NCBI GenBank assembly: GCA_021821945.1
Contig: JAJZTF010000006.1
Location: forward strand, 1-64,000
Source: Pseudomonadota bacterium
GTDB taxonomy: Bacteria; Pseudomonadota; Gammaproteobacteria; Burkholderiales; Gallionellaceae
DNA: 64,000 nucleotides
Direction of reading: 5' to 3'
Under the pieces are notes generated by a model, which worked only from the letters and a program-made list of their open reading frames with translations, was not told where the DNA came from and did no database searches. Positions 18,173 through 26,424 of this stretch are shown here, in pieces. Positions within the stretch are counted from its first letter, which is position 1. Each line of letters starts with the position of its first letter. The position numbers and the translations under genes were made by a program.

Positions 18173-19072
18173 TCAACCTATGATATTCATCCGCCTCATC
18201 ACGCTCACCAGCTTCTCGGCATATCTCGGGTCCGTCGCATAGCCCGCGTTCTGCAGCGCCTGGGCCATGCCTATCGGGCTGCCGCTTTGCTGCATCACGC
18301 CGGCATAACGCGGATTGCTGCTGATCATCCTGGCATAATCCCTGAATGCCTCTTCATAGGAATCATAGGCGCGGAATTTCTCGACTTTCTTCTGTGCAAC
18401 CCCGTTCTTGTATTCGGTGGTCACGACTTCGGCCACCTTGCCCTGCCAGTTCGCCCCCGCCTTGATCCCGAAAAGGTTGTGGCTGCTTGTCCCGTCAGGC
18501 ATCAGGATCTGGCGTTTTCCCCAGCCGCTTTCCAGCGCCGCTTGGCTCAGCATCAGTTCGGGCGGCACCCCGCTCGAAGAGCCTGCCTTCAGGGCGTGGG
18601 GCGTCATCTGGTTCACGAAATCCTGCTGGGTTGCCGCATTGTAGGCGGAAGGCACTGCGGGCGAATTGATCGTCGAGGATTGAGGATCGAGGCTGGGAGA
18701 TTTTGGATCAAGATTGAAGCCGCCTGGCGCAAGCTGATGATTCCTGAGCGCAGACGAAAGCGCGGCGCCCTGCCCGTTCTGGCTCAACTGCTTCACGAGC
18801 ATGTCGGCCAGGCCTATGCCACGGCCGGACGACATGTTCTGAGCGAGTTGCTGGTCGAGCATGCCAGTGAACATCCTAGTCTGCTCGTTGTCCATCACCC
18901 CGTCCTGGGGCGTGGCATCGCGCATGCTTTTGAGCATCATGCTCATGAAAAGCGCTTCAAACTGCTGCGCTGCGGCCTTCAACGCCTGATCCGGCGTTTT
19001 CGAGGCCTGAAGCTTCAACTGCCCCAGCGCCTTGGCATCGATGGCAAGCGCCGGATTTGCCTGGACCGCCAT
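18173..19072 (-). CDS. flgJ: Flagellar rod assembly protein / peptidoglycan hydrolase FlgJ
   Basis: 299 aa. The N-terminal rod-binding domain contains QFEALFMSMMLKSMRDATP and DQQLAQNMSSGRGIGLADML. The C-terminal glucosaminidase domain (GH73) starts PPELMLSQAALESGWGKRQI, with the catalytic Glu expected in ALESGWG, and continues NLFGIKAG and YDSYEEAFRDYA. It caps the growing rod and cuts peptidoglycan so that the rod can pass. It starts directly next to flgI with no gap. Confidence 0.95.
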   Translation of the reverse strand: MAVQANPALAIDAKALGQLKLQASKTPDQALKAAAQQFEALFMSMMLKSMRDATPQDGVMDNEQTRMFTGMLDQQLAQNMSSGRGIGLADMLVKQLSQNGQGAALSSALRNHQLAPGGFNLDPKSPSLDPQSSTINSPAVPSAYNAATQQDFVNQMTPHALKAGSSSGVPPELMLSQAALESGWGKRQILMPDGTSSHNLFGIKAGANWQGKVAEVVTTEYKNGVAQKKVEKFRAYDSYEEAFRDYARMISSNPRYAGVMQQSGSPIGMAQALQNAGYATDPRYAEKLVSVMRRMNIIG

Positions 19073-20170
19073 CTAGATCACCTCCAGCTCTGCATGCAAC
19101 GCACCGGCCGATTTCATCGCCTGAAGTATCGCGAGCAGATCCTGGGGGGTTGCCCCTATTGCATTGAGCGCCTTGACCACTTCGGTCAGTGAGGTGCCCT
19201 TGGGCAACTGCACCAGCTCACCCTTGTCGCTCTTGACGTCTACCGTGGACTTTTCGGTGACGACAGTCTGCCCCTGGGAGAATGGATTGGGCTGGCTCAC
19301 CGACTTGTCGGTATTGATCACGACCGTCAGGTTTCCATGCGCCACGGCGCAGGAATCCAGCGTCACGAGCTGGTTCATCACCACCGAGCCCGTGCGGGCA
19401 TTGATGATCACCTTGGCCGCCCCCTGGGCAGGATCGATTTCGATGTTTTCTATCCTGGAGATGAAGCCTACCAGGCCGTCACCCTGCACCGCCTTGACCT
19501 CTATCACCCGTCCATCCTGGGCGACTGCCGTGCCTGGCCCCAGCCTCGAATTGATCGCATTGACCACGCGCTCGGCCGTGGTGAAATCATTGCTGTTGAG
19601 TTCGAGATGGATGTAATCCCCCTGCCCCAGCAGGCTCGGGACGGCGCGCTCGACAGTCGCGCCAGCGGGTACACGGCCGACGCTCAGATGGTTCACCTGC
19701 AGCGATGAGCCTCCCGCAGATGCCCCCACCCCACCGACCAGCACGTTGCCCTGGGCCATCGCATACACTTGGCCGTCAGCGCCTTTCAGCGGCGTCATCA
19801 GGAGCGTTCCCCCGCTCAGGCTCCTGGCATTGCCGAGAGAGGACGCGGTCACGTCTATCGTCTGCCCGGGCTTGGCAAAGGGAGGCAGGCTCGCCGTCAC
19901 CATCACCGCAGCAACGTTCTTCAGCAACATGGTCGAGGCCACGCTTTGCGGCATGTTCACGCCGAGCTGCGAGAGCATGCTGATGATGCTCTGCACGGTA
20001 AACGGCGTCTGTATGGTCTGGTCGCCGCTGCCATCCAGCCCCACCACCAGTCCATAGCCTATCAGCTGGTTGTCCCGGACGCCCTGTATGCTCGCCACAT
20101 CCTTGATGCGGTCTGCATGGGCCAGGCTGGAGGCCAGCATCAACAGCACTGCGAGAATTTTCTTCATCAT
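19073..20170 (-). CDS. flgI: Flagellar P-ring protein FlgI
   Basis: 365 aa with a signal peptide (MMKKILAVLLMLASSLAHA). The first mature residues DRIKDVASIQGVRDNQLIGY and GLVVGLDGSGDQT are highly conserved in FlgI, and the C-terminus has SLTEVVKALNAIGATPQDLL. It forms the periplasmic P ring, the bushing in the peptidoglycan layer, with help from the chaperone FlgA encoded at 25750-26424. A 67-bp gap separates it from flgH. Confidence 0.97.
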   Translation of the reverse strand: MMKKILAVLLMLASSLAHADRIKDVASIQGVRDNQLIGYGLVVGLDGSGDQTIQTPFTVQSIISMLSQLGVNMPQSVASTMLLKNVAAVMVTASLPPFAKPGQTIDVTASSLGNARSLSGGTLLMTPLKGADGQVYAMAQGNVLVGGVGASAGGSSLQVNHLSVGRVPAGATVERAVPSLLGQGDYIHLELNSNDFTTAERVVNAINSRLGPGTAVAQDGRVIEVKAVQGDGLVGFISRIENIEIDPAQGAAKVIINARTGSVVMNQLVTLDSCAVAHGNLTVVINTDKSVSQPNPFSQGQTVVTEKSTVDVKSDKGELVQLPKGTSLTEVVKALNAIGATPQDLLAILQAMKSAGALHAELEVI

Positions 20171-20237
20171 CTATAACCCTCAAAAGAGAAGCTGGGATCG
20201 AGAAAACGCAGCCCCCACTTTCACCAAATCCTCAATC

Positions 20238-20948
20238 CTAGAACGGCAGCACGGACTTGAAGAATCTGCCCAGGAATCCCAGCGATTTCGCATCGTTGAT
20301 CACCTGGCTCATCTCTCCCGCATTCTTGTATTCAAGATGCGCATCCGCCACCTGGGTCGACTGCACCGTGTTGTTGGAAATGAAAACCGGGTTGACCACG
20401 CCTGAGAACCTGATGAAATCGTTGCTGTTGGTCAACGCGACCTGCTTTTCGCCGCTCACCACGAGGTTGCCATTGGGCAGCACCTCTATCACTGTCACCG
20501 TGATCGTGCCGGTGAGTGTCTGGCTGGCCGCACCCGATCCGGTCGATGCCGACTGATCCTTGTTGCTGCTGCTGATGTTGATCGGCTTCAAAAGGGTCGC
20601 CAGTGCCGAACCCCCTGCGGTCCCCGATGTTCCGGAGGTGATGGTAGGCGTGCCGGCCGCACTGCTGTTCGACATCGTCGAGCCATCGCTCGTGCTTCTG
20701 CTGCCTGCGGTGGATTCTGCGACGACGATGGTCAGCGTGTCCCCCACATTGCGCGCCCTCACGTCCTCGAATAGCGGATGTTCGCTGAGACTGGGATGAA
20801 AGATTGCGCCATCGGCCGGCAGAACGGGCGGCGGGCTGGGTGGCCTTGCCGTCATCGGCTGCTTGATGCTGGTTGGCGGCACCGAGGTATTGCAGCCAGC
20901 CAGAAGACAGGCTGCCAGCAGAAGGCCCTTTCTAGCGATCGCTCGCAT
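20238..20948 (-). CDS. flgH: Flagellar L-ring lipoprotein FlgH
   Basis: 236 aa from ATG 20948. Lipoprotein signal: [20 protein letters not shown] with the lipobox Cys at residue 19. Conserved core: LFEDVRARNVGDTLTIVVAE, then LPNGNLVVSGEKQVALTNS and FSGVVNPVFISNNTVQST. The ATG shares a base with the flgG stop (TAATG), a coupled start. The same frame is open far upstream, but that portion is shadow of flgG. FlgH forms the outer-membrane L ring. Confidence 0.96.
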   Translation of the reverse strand: MRAIARKGLLLAACLLAGCNTSVPPTSIKQPMTARPPSPPPVLPADGAIFHPSLSEHPLFEDVRARNVGDTLTIVVAESTAGSRSTSDGSTMSNSSAAGTPTITSGTSGTAGGSALATLLKPINISSSNKDQSASTGSGAASQTLTGTITVTVIEVLPNGNLVVSGEKQVALTNSNDFIRFSGVVNPVFISNNTVQSTQVADAHLEYKNAGEMSQVINDAKSLGFLGRFFKSVLPF

Positions 20949-21730
20949 TACATCTGCTCCAGCTTCTGCAACATCTGATCCGATGCCGTGATGGCCTTCG
21001 AGTTGATCTCGTAGGCGCGCTGAGTCGCGATCATGTTGACCATCTCTTCGACCACGTTGACGTTGGAAGTCTCGACATAGTTCTGGTTCACGGTTCCGCT
21101 GCCATTGGTTCCCGGGACCGTCGTAGTCGGCAGGCCGGAAGACGCCGTTTGCTGATAAAGGTTCTGCCCCATGCTCATCAGCCCCGTCGGATTCACAAAG
21201 GTTGCAAGCTGCAGGCTGCCTATCTGCACGGGGTTCGCCACCCCCGGCTGGGTGACGGACACGACGCCATCCTGGCCTATCGTAACGGTCAGCGCATTGG
21301 GCGGGATGGTTATCGCGGGCTGCACCGTGAAACCGCTGGATGTCACGAGCTGTCCCTGCGCATTTTCCTGGAAGGATCCATCCCGGGTATAGGCGATCGT
21401 CCCATCCGGCATCAGCACCTGAAAGAAACCTGCTCCCTGAATTGCAACGTCCAGGCTGTTTCCGGTCTGCTGCAGATTTCCCTGGGTAAAAATCCGCTCT
21501 GCGGCAACCGGACGGACACCGGTGCCGATCTGCAGACCCGAGGGCAGCTGCGTCTGCTGCGAGGATTGCGCACCTGGCTGCCTTAGCGTCTGGTAAAGCA
21601 GATCCTCGAAAACGGCGCGCGAACGCTTGAAGCCGTTGGTGCTCACGTTGGCAAGGTTGTTGGCTATCGTGTCCATCTGAACCTGTTGCGCGTCCAGACC
21701 CGTTTGGGCAATCCACAAGGAACGTATCAT
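20948..21730 (-). CDS. flgG: Flagellar distal rod protein FlgG
   Basis: 260 aa, the normal FlgG length. N-terminus [20 protein letters not shown] then [20 protein letters not shown], and C-terminus [20 protein letters not shown] with [13 protein letters not shown]. It forms the distal, drive-shaft part of the rod. It lies between flgF (49 bp away) and flgH. Confidence 0.97.
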   Translation of the reverse strand: MIRSLWIAQTGLDAQQVQMDTIANNLANVSTNGFKRSRAVFEDLLYQTLRQPGAQSSQQTQLPSGLQIGTGVRPVAAERIFTQGNLQQTGNSLDVAIQGAGFFQVLMPDGTIAYTRDGSFQENAQGQLVTSSGFTVQPAITIPPNALTVTIGQDGVVSVTQPGVANPVQIGSLQLATFVNPTGLMSMGQNLYQQTASSGLPTTTVPGTNGSGTVNQNYVETSNVNVVEEMVNMIATQRAYEINSKAITASDQMLQKLEQM

Positions 21731-21779
21731 TTTGTTGGCTCCAGTCTTAGGCCATCGTTAATCAAGTCGTCAAGCGCCG

Positions 21780-22517
21780 TCAGATTCCCATGATGGTGCT
21801 GGCCTGCTTTGCATCGTTGTCGGCCGTGGTCAGCATCTTTATCTGCATGTCGTATTTTCTGGACAGCGAAATCATGTTCACCAGCGCATTGACGGTGTTT
21901 ACATTGCTTCCTTCGATGTTGTCGGGCACGATCTGCGTGTTCGGATCCACCGGCGCAGTCCCCCCGTTTTTCATGCGGAAAAGTCCGTCGGCACCCCGCA
22001 CCAGCTGATTCTCCGGAGGATTCACGAGCTTCAGGGTATCGATCACGGTGATGCCATATGCCTGCGACCCGTCTGGTATCGTGGAAATCGTGCCGTCATA
22101 GGCAAAGGTGATCTGGGATGTCGGCGGAACATTGATGGGTCCCGAGGATCCGATCACGGTCAGCCCTGTGCTGGTCTTGAGTATCCCGTCAGGGCTGATC
22201 TGCAGGCTGCCATTCCGGGTATAAGCTTCCTTGCCATCCGGCCCCTGGACCGCAATCCAGCCCTTTCCGTTGACCGCGATATCGAGGTCCCGTCCTGTCG
22301 GCTGCAGGCCTCCCGGCGCGAAATTCGTGCCCACGGTCGAATCCACCACGAAAGTGCGCGTGGGCGCGCCCTCGCCCAGTATCGGCACGGCGCGGAACGT
22401 GTTCATCACCGCCCTAAAACCCGGGGTGCTCGCATTGGCCAGGTTTTCCGACACCGACGCCTGTTGCTCGAGCACCTGGGATGCCCCCGTCATCGCGGTA
22501 TAGATCAGTTTGTCCAT
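21780..22517 (-). CDS. flgF: Flagellar proximal rod protein FlgF
   Basis: 245 aa. MDKLIYTAMTGASQVLEQQA and ENLANASTPGFRAVMNTFRA form the N-terminal rod signature; SNVNTVNALVNMISLSRKYD is the C-terminal one. It is one of the four proximal rod proteins with FlgB, FlgC and FliE/FlgG. Position between flgE and flgG is the standard order. Confidence 0.96.
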   Translation of the reverse strand: MDKLIYTAMTGASQVLEQQASVSENLANASTPGFRAVMNTFRAVPILGEGAPTRTFVVDSTVGTNFAPGGLQPTGRDLDIAVNGKGWIAVQGPDGKEAYTRNGSLQISPDGILKTSTGLTVIGSSGPINVPPTSQITFAYDGTISTIPDGSQAYGITVIDTLKLVNPPENQLVRGADGLFRMKNGGTAPVDPNTQIVPDNIEGSNVNTVNALVNMISLSRKYDMQIKMLTTADNDAKQASTIMGI

Positions 22518-22549
22518 GAAATGCTCCCGGCTAGCCTTGTTGCCTCAGC

Positions 22550-24037
22550 TCATCGCAGGTTCACGACCGTCTGCATCAGCGTGTCTTCGGTCTTGATGGT
22601 CTGGGCATTGGCCTGATAGTTACGCTGGGCGGTAATCATGTTCACCAGCGCGGCCGTGAGATCCACGTTCGAATCCTCGGTTGCCGAGGATTGCAGCGTG
22701 CCCAGCCCGCCCGTGCCGGGCGCGCCCACCAAAGGGTTGCCCGATGCGGCCGTCTGCACCCAGGAGTTGTTGCCTATGTCCTGCAACCCCTGAACGCCAG
22801 TGAAGTTCGCCAGTACGATCTGTCCCAGCGTGCGGGTCTGACCGTTCGAATAGCGCCCGATGATCGTGCCATCCGCGCTCGTGCTGGTCGAATTGAGCTG
22901 GCCTGAGGCATAACCGTTCTGGGTCAGCGTGTTGACGGAGAATGGCGTGCCGTACTGGGTCGTGCCTGCAGTCGAGGAATTGAAATCGAAAGTGATGGCC
23001 TGGGTCGTCGATACCGATGTGGAATTGGGAAACAGCGCTGCAGAGGAGATTGTTCCCAGCGGCGTGGTTACAGGGTTCGTGGAAGCCAACGAGCCCGAGG
23101 AATTGAAGGTAAGAGTCGCCAGCGCCGTGCCAGCGGCAGGAACCAGATTTCCGTCGACAGTCAGATAGGTATTCCAGCTCGGCGATGGTGCATTGGTAGA
23201 AGCGATTGCAGTAGGTGCTGCCGTTAAACCAGAGAGTGTCACCACACCAGTCGTCGTATCGATAGCGGTAATAGTCCCAGTCTGAGTCGATGGAGCAGAA
23301 AATGTAATCGTATTTCCCACGGACAAACCAGTAGTTGAAGACAGTGTTGCTGAAGTCGCAGTGGATGACGTGATTGTTGGGGGAGTGGTCGTAGCAGGCG
23401 GCCCCCAGATAGGCTGTCTTGCAAAATAGAGCGTGGCCACATGGGATGCGCCCAGGCTGTCGTATACCGTCATCGAGGTCGAATTGTTATAGGAGGTCGA
23501 ATCTGTGGGTGAGAAAGTGGACGTCGTCGGCACGGGGGATGCCGAACTCAAATTGACCCCCACGACCGAAGTCGTCGATGGCTGCGGTTGTATGTTCGCC
23601 GCATTGATCTGCAATGGCAAGGGGGCACCGCCCAGTATCACGCCAGCCGCATTCGGCAGGTAGCCATCAACCTTGTATCCCTGCGCATTGACCAGGAATC
23701 CGTCCTTGTCCAGATGGAACTGGCCGTTCCGGCTGTAGACCGTAGCACCTCCCGTATTGGTCAGCTGAAAGAAGCCGGGCCCGCTGATCGCAGTATCCAG
23801 GGGATTGGTGGTCGTGGTGATGTTGCCCTGCGTAAACTGCTGGGCCACATTGGAAATGGTCACGCCGGTGCCGATCGACACCGAGCTCGCCCCGGCCAGC
23901 GAGGCGGCAAACATGTCGGCAAATTGCGCTGAGGACTGTTTGAAGCCCACCGTATTGGCGTTGGCCACATTGTTGCCTATCGCGCTAAGCGCGCTGCTTG
24001 CAGCGCTCAATCCGCTAAGACCTTGTTCGAAGCTCAT
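22550..24037 (-). CDS. flgE: Flagellar hook protein FlgE
   Basis: 495 aa, longer than the ~400 aa of most FlgE. N-terminus: SFEQGLSGLSAASSALSAIG then NNVANANTVGFKQSSAQFAD. C-terminus: DSNVDLTAALVNMITAQRNY then QANAQTIKTEDTLMQTVVNL. The extra length includes about 75 residues (210-285, DNA about 23183-23410), rich in Thr/Ser/Ala, placed between SLGASHVATLYFARQ and SWNTYLTVDGN, which are adjacent in ordinary hook proteins. That stretch is visibly AT-richer than the rest of the gene. FlgE polymerises into the flexible hook. Confidence 0.96.
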   Translation of the reverse strand: MSFEQGLSGLSAASSALSAIGNNVANANTVGFKQSSAQFADMFAASLAGASSVSIGTGVTISNVAQQFTQGNITTTTNPLDTAISGPGFFQLTNTGGATVYSRNGQFHLDKDGFLVNAQGYKVDGYLPNAAGVILGGAPLPLQINAANIQPQPSTTSVVGVNLSSASPVPTTSTFSPTDSTSYNNSTSMTVYDSLGASHVATLYFARQPIWGPPATTTPPTITSSTATSATLSSTTGLSVGNTITFSAPSTQTGTITAIDTTTGVVTLSGLTAAPTAIASTNAPSPSWNTYLTVDGNLVPAAGTALATLTFNSSGSLASTNPVTTPLGTISSAALFPNSTSVSTTQAITFDFNSSTAGTTQYGTPFSVNTLTQNGYASGQLNSTSTSADGTIIGRYSNGQTRTLGQIVLANFTGVQGLQDIGNNSWVQTAASGNPLVGAPGTGGLGTLQSSATEDSNVDLTAALVNMITAQRNYQANAQTIKTEDTLMQTVVNLR

Positions 24038-24049
24038 GGTATCTCCCGA

Positions 24050-24739
24050 TTAAAGAATTTGTTGAACCTGGGTCAGGGCGACGTTCTGCAGGGAACCGAC
24101 GCCGAGTGTCAGCCCTGTCGCACCCTGGGTCACGCTGTTGACCACGCCGTACTGCAGCGTGTTGGCAGCCACCGCGCCGCCCGCGAGCGATGCCTCGACC
24201 TTGAATGTGTAACTGCCAGCAGGCACCGGATTGCCATTGCCATCCATGCCGTTCCACTGCCAGTCGCTGACCCCCGCAGGCTGAGCGCCCAGATTCATCG
24301 TATCGACCAGGGCGCCGGAACTGTCGTAAATGGAAACCTTGGTGCTGTCGGACGGGCCGGACAGCGAAAATCCGCCCATTGCAGAGCCGTTTGCAAGGTC
24401 AACGCCGTTGCCCGGCACCAGCACGCCATGGCCTATCATGCTGGCGGCCTGGACTGTCTGGTTCGGCGTCATGCTGGCACTCAATGCCTGCAATGTCGCG
24501 TTCAGCTGGTTGATGCCGCTCACCGTATTGATCTGCGCCATTTGCGATGTCATCTGCGCATTGTCCATCGGATTCAAGGGATCCTGATTCTTGAGCTGGG
24601 TGACCAGCAGCGTCATGAACTGATCCTGCAACGCAGAAGTCGATGAATTCGAAGTCGTTGCAGCGGTTGCCGAAGATGCGCCGCCGTTCAGCGCTGCATA
24701 TATTGCCGCTGAATTGTTTGGCTGGGTGGGACTTACCAT
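24050..24739 (-). CDS. flgD: Flagellar hook capping protein FlgD
   Basis: 229 aa. The N-terminal signature is LQDQFMTLLVTQLKNQDPLN then PMDNAQMTSQMAQINTVSGI; the C-terminal half has the FlgD Ig-like/tudor part (SDWQWNGMDGNGNPVPAGSY). FlgD sits at the tip of the growing hook as a scaffold and is replaced by FlgK. The 12-bp gap to flgE fits one operon. Confidence 0.96.
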   Translation of the reverse strand: MVSPTQPNNSAAIYAALNGGASSATAATTSNSSTSALQDQFMTLLVTQLKNQDPLNPMDNAQMTSQMAQINTVSGINQLNATLQALSASMTPNQTVQAASMIGHGVLVPGNGVDLANGSAMGGFSLSGPSDSTKVSIYDSSGALVDTMNLGAQPAGVSDWQWNGMDGNGNPVPAGSYTFKVEASLAGGAVAANTLQYGVVNSVTQGATGLTLGVGSLQNVALTQVQQIL

Positions 24740-24773
24740 GATGTATACCTCCTAATGATTACGCTCTCCGACC

Positions 24774-25178
24774 TCACGCGCCTATGGTCAGGGTCTTCAA
24801 CAACAACGCCTTCGAAGTGTTCAGCACATCCACGTTGTTCTGATAGGAACGCGAGGCCGAGATCATGTTCACCATCTCGTCCACCACGTTCACGTTGGGC
24901 ATCGCAACATAACCCTTGGCATCGGCCAGCGGATGGTTGGGATCATAGACCATCTTCATCGGCGCCGTGCTCTCGACCACGGATGCCACCTTGACACCCT
25001 GCGCATCCGGACTCCCCATCGGAGTCGTGGCGAAAATCACTTCCTTCGCCTTATATGGCTTGCCGTCCGAACTCGTCGTGCTGTCGACGTTTGCCAGATT
25101 GCTCGCGACCGCATTCAGCCGCTGGGACTGGGCTGCCATGCCGGAGCCTGCGATATTGAAAACGTTGAATAGTGACAT
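24774..25178 (-). CDS. flgC: Flagellar proximal rod protein FlgC
   Basis: 134 aa, typical. [20 protein letters not shown] then [20 protein letters not shown] at the N-terminus; [20 protein letters not shown] at the C-terminus. One of the proximal rod proteins; follows flgB by 18 bp. Confidence 0.96.
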   Translation of the reverse strand: MSLFNVFNIAGSGMAAQSQRLNAVASNLANVDSTTSSDGKPYKAKEVIFATTPMGSPDAQGVKVASVVESTAPMKMVYDPNHPLADAKGYVAMPNVNVVDEMVNMISASRSYQNNVDVLNTSKALLLKTLTIGA

Positions 25179-25196
25179 CTGACTCCCCTTGATCGG

Positions 25197-25601
25197 TTAA
25201 GGTTGAAGAACCGCCGTCAAATCCTTGAATTGACTCGTGACAAAGCTCACGCCAACCTCGTAGCGCAACGCATTGTCGGTCGCCTGGGCGCGCTCCACGT
25301 CCATATTCACCGTATTGCCATCGGCGCTGGGCTGTTCGGGCACCCGGTAGAGCACGGGCGCTCCCATGATCTGGCCGCCGGCATTCCCCTGAAGATGGGC
25401 CGATGAACTCGCCGTCATCGCCAGGGGCTGAGTGGAGCCTGACAGGGCATGCTGCAGCGCGCTTGCAAAATCGATGTCTCTTGCCTTGTATCCCGGCGTG
25501 TCTGCATTCGCCACATTGGAAGCCAGCAATTCCTGCCGCGCGCCGCGCAGGTTCAAAGCCAGCTGATTGAAACGCAAAGCATCGTCCAAACTGTTGATCA
25601 T
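25197..25601 (-). CDS. flgB: Flagellar proximal rod protein FlgB
   Basis: 134 aa. ALRFNQLALNLRGARQELLA then SNVANADTPGYKARDIDFAS is the FlgB start, and VERAQATDNALRYEVGVSFV the conserved end. First gene of the leftward flgBCDEFGHIJ operon, divergent from flgA over a ~148-bp shared control region. Confidence 0.96.
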   Translation of the reverse strand: MINSLDDALRFNQLALNLRGARQELLASNVANADTPGYKARDIDFASALQHALSGSTQPLAMTASSSAHLQGNAGGQIMGAPVLYRVPEQPSADGNTVNMDVERAQATDNALRYEVGVSFVTSQFKDLTAVLQP

Positions 25602-25674
25602 CTCGCACCTCGAGCTACAACTATCACGATGAGCGTCATCTTAAGACCGGATGCAAGTCTGCTAACTGTCGATT

Positions 25675-25692
25675 AGGGGCAAGTTTTCCCCT
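25675..25692. promoter_or_regulatory. AGGGG-N8-CCCCT palindrome in the flgB-flgA control region
   Basis: AGGGG (25675-25679), 8 bases and CCCCT (25688-25692) lie near the middle of the divergent flgB/flgA gap, 28 bases upstream of a CATAAT (25718-25723) that could be the flgA -10 box. It resembles the 2265-2280 palindrome of the fliE/fliF gap, another divergent early-class region. A shared activator site is possible but unproven. Confidence 0.3.
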
Positions 25693-25749
25693 CATTTCCC
25701 GGTTATCGCGCTCTTCCCATAATCGGCCGCACCTTGCACAATGCTCGCC

Positions 25750-26424
25750 ATGAAGAAATTTCTGCTGCTCACAAGCCTTCTGTTGCATTTCTCCGCCTCC
25801 TTCGCAGCGCAGGACCATGCCGCATTGAAGGAGACGGTCACTGCATTCATCAAGCAGCAAACGGCCGGCCTGGCAGGCAAGGTCGCCTTCAGCGTCGAGC
25901 CCATAGATTCCCGTCTTGTTCTGGATGACTGCAGCAGGATGGAGGCGTTCCTGCCAGCCGGCAGCCAGCTCATAGGACGGGTTTCCGTCGGCGTGCGCTG
26001 CCTCGATGCGAAGGGATGGCGCGTTTTCATCCCCGTGCAGATCAAGATCACGCGCAACCTGATCGTCAGCGCAAGACCGCTTTCAAGCGGACAGACGCTG
26101 AGTGCCCAGGACATCGCAAAGCAGAGCACGGAAACCATGCAGGATGAAGGAATTACCGATGAAAAACGCGTGCTGGGAAAGGTACTGCGCTACAACATTT
26201 CAGCAGGTACGATCATCAGGCCTGAAATGCTGCGCGCAAGCTATACGGTAAGACAAGGGCAGGCCGTACAGATCACCTTGCACGGCGGCGGATTCACGCT
26301 GAGCAATTCTGGCATTGCCCTCAACAATGCAGGCCCGGGCGAGAGCGTCCAGGTCCGCATCGAATCAGGCCGCGTGATCATGGGCACGGCAACCGAAGAC
26401 GGCTCGGTACAGATCAACCCCTGA
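25750..26424 (+). CDS. flgA: Flagellar P-ring assembly chaperone FlgA
   Basis: 224 aa from ATG 25750 (signal peptide MKKFLLLTSLLLHFSASFAA); an in-frame ATG at 25741 is the alternative. The SAF-like C-terminal domain is conserved: RNLIVSARPLSSGQTLSAQD, then YTVRQGQAVQITLHGGGFTL and GESVQVRIESGRVIMG. It is a periplasmic chaperone for FlgI. In many gammaproteobacteria and betaproteobacteria flgA is followed by flgM and flgN; here three unrelated leftward genes lie between. Its stop overlaps the stop of the convergent PLP gene by 11 bp. Confidence 0.94.
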   Translation: MKKFLLLTSLLLHFSASFAAQDHAALKETVTAFIKQQTAGLAGKVAFSVEPIDSRLVLDDCSRMEAFLPAGSQLIGRVSVGVRCLDAKGWRVFIPVQIKITRNLIVSARPLSSGQTLSAQDIAKQSTETMQDEGITDEKRVLGKVLRYNISAGTIIRPEMLRASYTVRQGQAVQITLHGGGFTLSNSGIALNNAGPGESVQVRIESGRVIMGTATEDGSVQINP

